Shown in pieces: positions 61,966 through 64,000 of a stretch of 64,000 nucleotides of DNA. The notes under the pieces are model-generated. The model did no database searches, had not been told where the DNA came from, and worked only from the letters and a program-made list of their open reading frames with translations. A program made the position numbers and the translations under genes. This stretch comes from Phyllobacterium sp. T1293 (GTDB taxonomy: Bacteria; Pseudomonadota; Alphaproteobacteria; Rhizobiales; Rhizobiaceae), in contig NZ_CP088273.1 of NCBI RefSeq assembly GCF_020731415.2, forward strand, positions 1,679,001-1,743,000, written 5' to 3'. Position 1 is the stretch's first letter. Each line of letters starts with the position of its first letter.

Positions 61966-62618
61966 TCTATCTTTTCATCCAGCAGGGTGCTGACGAAATC
62001 GAACAGGCCGGGGCAACGGTCGCGGCGCAGACGCTCGGCAGTCACGATTGACTGGACCTGATGATAGGCGCGGTCCAGATCCTCGTTGACGATGACATAG
62101 TCATAGGATCGCCAACGCTCGATCTCGTTGCGTGCATTGCGCAGGCGCACATCGATCACTTCTTCCGTGTCTTCGGCGCGGCGATGCAAGCGGTGCTTCA
62201 AAGCGGCCATCGACGGCGGCAGAATGAAGATGCTGACGACGTCGCCCTTCATTTTCTCCTGCAATTGCAGCGCGCCCTGCCAGTCAATGTCAAAAAGCAT
62301 GTCCTGGCCATCGGCAAGGGCATTTTCCGCAGCTTCCCGGGGTGTGCCATAGAAATTGCCATGCACCTCAGCCCATTCAATCAGTTCATCGCTGTCGCGC
62401 AGGCGCTCGAACTCGCGCACGGAAATGAAATGATAGTGGACACCCTCAATCTCGCTGGCCCGGCGCGGACGCGTGGTCACACTGACCGACAATGCCAGTT
62501 CCAGCTTCTCTTTATCATTGAGCAACAGCCGGGCGATCGTTGACTTTCCTGCGCCCGATGGCGAGGACAGCACCAGCATGAGGCCACGTCGTTTGATGCT
62601 GTTGGATGCGTTGAGCAT
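61962..62618 (-). CDS. gmk: guanylate kinase
   Basis: A 218-residue kinase that makes GDP from GMP. Walker [35 protein letters not shown] and GMP-site residues in [12 protein letters not shown], with [11 protein letters not shown]. The gmk-yicC-mltG order is conserved in the group. yicC ends three bases upstream of its start. Confidence 0.94.
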   Translation of the reverse strand: MLNASNSIKRRGLMLVLSSPSGAGKSTIARLLLNDKEKLELALSVSVTTRPRRASEIEGVHYHFISVREFERLRDSDELIEWAEVHGNFYGTPREAAENALADGQDMLFDIDWQGALQLQEKMKGDVVSIFILPPSMAALKHRLHRRAEDTEEVIDVRLRNARNEIERWRSYDYVIVNEDLDRAYHQVQSIVTAERLRRDRCPGLFDFVSTLLDEKID

Positions 62619-62620
62619 GA

Positions 62621-63508
62621 TTACTCCAGATTCTGTATTTGCTCGCGCAATTGATCCACAACCGCCTTCAGGTCAAGTCCAATCGACGTGATCGAGGCCG
62701 CATTGGCCTTGGAGCAGAGTGTATTTGCCTCGCGGTTAAATTCCTGTGTCAGAAAATCCAGCTTGCGGCCGACCCCGTTTCCGTCGCGCAGAAGCGTGCG
62801 CGCAGCGGCCACATGCATATCAAGACGATCAAGTTCTTCCTGAATATCGGCTTTTGTCGCCAGAAATGCCGCTTCCATATGCAGGCGGGCTTCATCAAGC
62901 GCCGGAGACGCGTCCAGCAGCAGCGCCACCTGCGCGGCAAGCCGCGCGCGAACTGCATCGAGCGTGCGGCTTGGATCGCGCCGGGCCTGCTGGGTGAGCA
63001 GTTCCACCGCATCGACCTGCGCGCTCAATATGTCGCCGAGCGCCTTGCCTTCAATCTGGCGATTGTGTTCGAGTTGCAAAAGCGTTTCGTCAAGAACAGC
63101 CAGAACGGCTTCCTCAACCTCAGCCTGATCTTCCGGCGATAACACGTCCTGCGGCGCCTCCAGAACACCGCGCAGCGCCATCAGGCCCTCCGGTGTTGAA
63201 GGAGCCAGTTTGAAGTCCTCGCGCAGCTGTGCGGCAATCCTCGCCAGTTCCTTCAGCAAAGGCTCGTTGATGAGAGCCTTCGCATCACCGGCATTGCGGG
63301 TCACGGTCAATGCCGCCTGAAAATTACCGCGCTTGAAACGCTGGCCAAACAATGCGCGCGCCTTTTGCTCCACAGCTTCAAAGCCGGTGGGCAGGCGAAA
63401 CCTGACATCAAGGCCCTTGCCATTGACCGATTTGATTTCCCATGAAATCTGCGCCCCGGCATCGTTCCGGAGGTGACGGGCAAAACCCGTCATGCTTTGC
63501 AATGACAT
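62621..63508 (-). CDS. YicC/YloC-family endoribonuclease
   Basis: A 295-residue protein of the YicC family: [20 protein letters not shown] at the N-terminus, [20 protein letters not shown], and the C-terminal block [21 protein letters not shown], all family signatures. Some members act as endoribonucleases that help decay small RNAs. GGGGGGAA precedes the ATG at 63508. Co-transcribed with gmk. Confidence 0.92.
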   Translation of the reverse strand: MSLQSMTGFARHLRNDAGAQISWEIKSVNGKGLDVRFRLPTGFEAVEQKARALFGQRFKRGNFQAALTVTRNAGDAKALINEPLLKELARIAAQLREDFKLAPSTPEGLMALRGVLEAPQDVLSPEDQAEVEEAVLAVLDETLLQLEHNRQIEGKALGDILSAQVDAVELLTQQARRDPSRTLDAVRARLAAQVALLLDASPALDEARLHMEAAFLATKADIQEELDRLDMHVAAARTLLRDGNGVGRKLDFLTQEFNREANTLCSKANAASITSIGLDLKAVVDQLREQIQNLE

Positions 63509-63556
63509 TATTCCCCCCAAGAACGAAGGCCTGATCGCAATCAGGCCCCTGCAGAA

Positions 63557-64000
63557 TTATTGTTGTGTTGGCTCGCTGTCATCCCCGGCATCAGACGGAT
63601 CGGCATTCTTGTCACCGGTTGCCGCCTTTGCTGCCTCGTCAATGCGGTTCTTCTCGACCGTGCGCCAGCGCTTCACATTGTCATTGTGGTCATCAAGCGT
63701 TTCGGCAAATACGTGACCGCCCGTGCCATCGGCGACAAAATAAAGATCCTTGGTCTGCGAGGGATGCGCGACAGCTTCCAGCGCATCGCGACCGGGATTG
63801 GCAATTGGCCCCGGCGGCAGGCCGTTGATCGTATAGGTGTTGTACGGTGTCGGCTTTTCCAGATCGGATTTCAGGATTGGGCGGTCAGATGGTTTGCCCT
63901 TGCCACCAAACAGGCCATAAATGATCGTAGGATCGGACTGAAGGCGCATGCGCTTGTTCAAACGATTGATGAACACGGCAGCAACGCGCGGGCGCTCATC
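63557..64000 (-). CDS. mltG: endolytic murein transglycosylase MltG, C-terminal part (cut by window edge)
   Basis: The last 147 codons of MltG; the start lies beyond the right edge. Conserved marks are ERPRVAAVFINRLNKRMRLQ, LQSDPTIIYGLFG, YNTYTINGLPPGPIANPG and LYFVADGTGGHVFAETLDDH. MltG cleaves nascent glycan strands at the inner membrane and sets their length. An acidic tail of about 30 residues after the YceG domain is normal in rhizobia. Confidence 0.94.
   Translation of the reverse strand, partial: DERPRVAAVFINRLNKRMRLQSDPTIIYGLFGGKGKPSDRPILKSDLEKPTPYNTYTINGLPPGPIANPGRDALEAVAHPSQTKDLYFVADGTGGHVFAETLDDHNDNVKRWRTVEKNRIDEAAKAATGDKNADPSDAGDDSEPTQQ

Overview
The window reads as chromosomal DNA of an alphaproteobacterium of the order Hyphomicrobiales (Rhizobiales), probably near the Brucellaceae/Phyllobacteriaceae. 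The pointers are an Omp25/RopB-type outer membrane protein, a DUF982 gene, an NDUFS4-like complex I accessory subunit, an HdaA gene, Flp pilins, and the gene orders uvrC-pgsA-moaD-moaE, hdaA-AI2E-pgsA-like-purM-purN and lptF-lptG-lptD-surA-pdxA-ksgA with gmk-yicC-mltG convergent. Base composition is moderately GC-rich in genes and AT-rich in the longer spacers. No plasmid, phage or insertion-sequence gene is visible. Species assignment is inference.

Layout. 1-7.2 kb holds the start of a PAP2-like membrane protein, cystathionine beta-lyase, a Cys/His-rich secreted protein with a DUF305 protein, a lipoprotein, a glycine-rich repeat protein, two tandem Flp pilins and small membrane or secreted proteins. 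7.2-16.0 kb is one block of nine genes on the minus strand: an OsmF/OpuC-type substrate-binding protein, two permeases, an ATPase, a DUF427 protein, two NtaA-type flavin monooxygenases, an ornithine-cyclodeaminase-like protein and a histidine-ammonia-lyase-like protein. Most junctions overlap by 1-4 bases, so the block is very likely one operon that imports a small, probably cationic compound and breaks it down. The lyase lacks the Ala-Ser-Gly triad that forms the MIO cofactor. This is the best candidate for an undescribed system in the window.

16.0-24.3 kb is accessory: microproteins, a DUF982 protein, an NmrA-like reductase, an orphan TolA/TonB C-terminal domain protein, a GNAT, an unrecognised 412-residue protein and an SGNH hydrolase. 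24.3-30 kb has tRNA-Arg and tRNA-Pro around an NDUFS4-like gene, then hdaA, an AI-2E-type permease, a CDP-alcohol phosphatidyltransferase, purM and purN. 29.7-39 kb has a HigBA-like toxin-antitoxin pair, a molybdopterin oxidoreductase, two GSTs, a DMT exporter, an FMN reductase, rlmJ, RNase T2 and Omp25. 39-48 kb has a FolM-like SDR, uvrC, pgsA, moaD, moaE, a META-domain protein, ndk, a third GST, DinB and an ABC-F protein. 48-54 kb has an MFS exporter divergent from a SufR-like regulator, then a GNAT, a membrane-anchored protein, holC and pepA. 54.3-64 kb is the LPS-transport and envelope block ending in yicC and mltG.

A family of long palindromic intergenic repeats occurs six times (27.6, 37.0, 44.4, 45.9, 48.0 and 52.3 kb), always between genes. 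Two copies carry a second palindromic repeat nested inside them.
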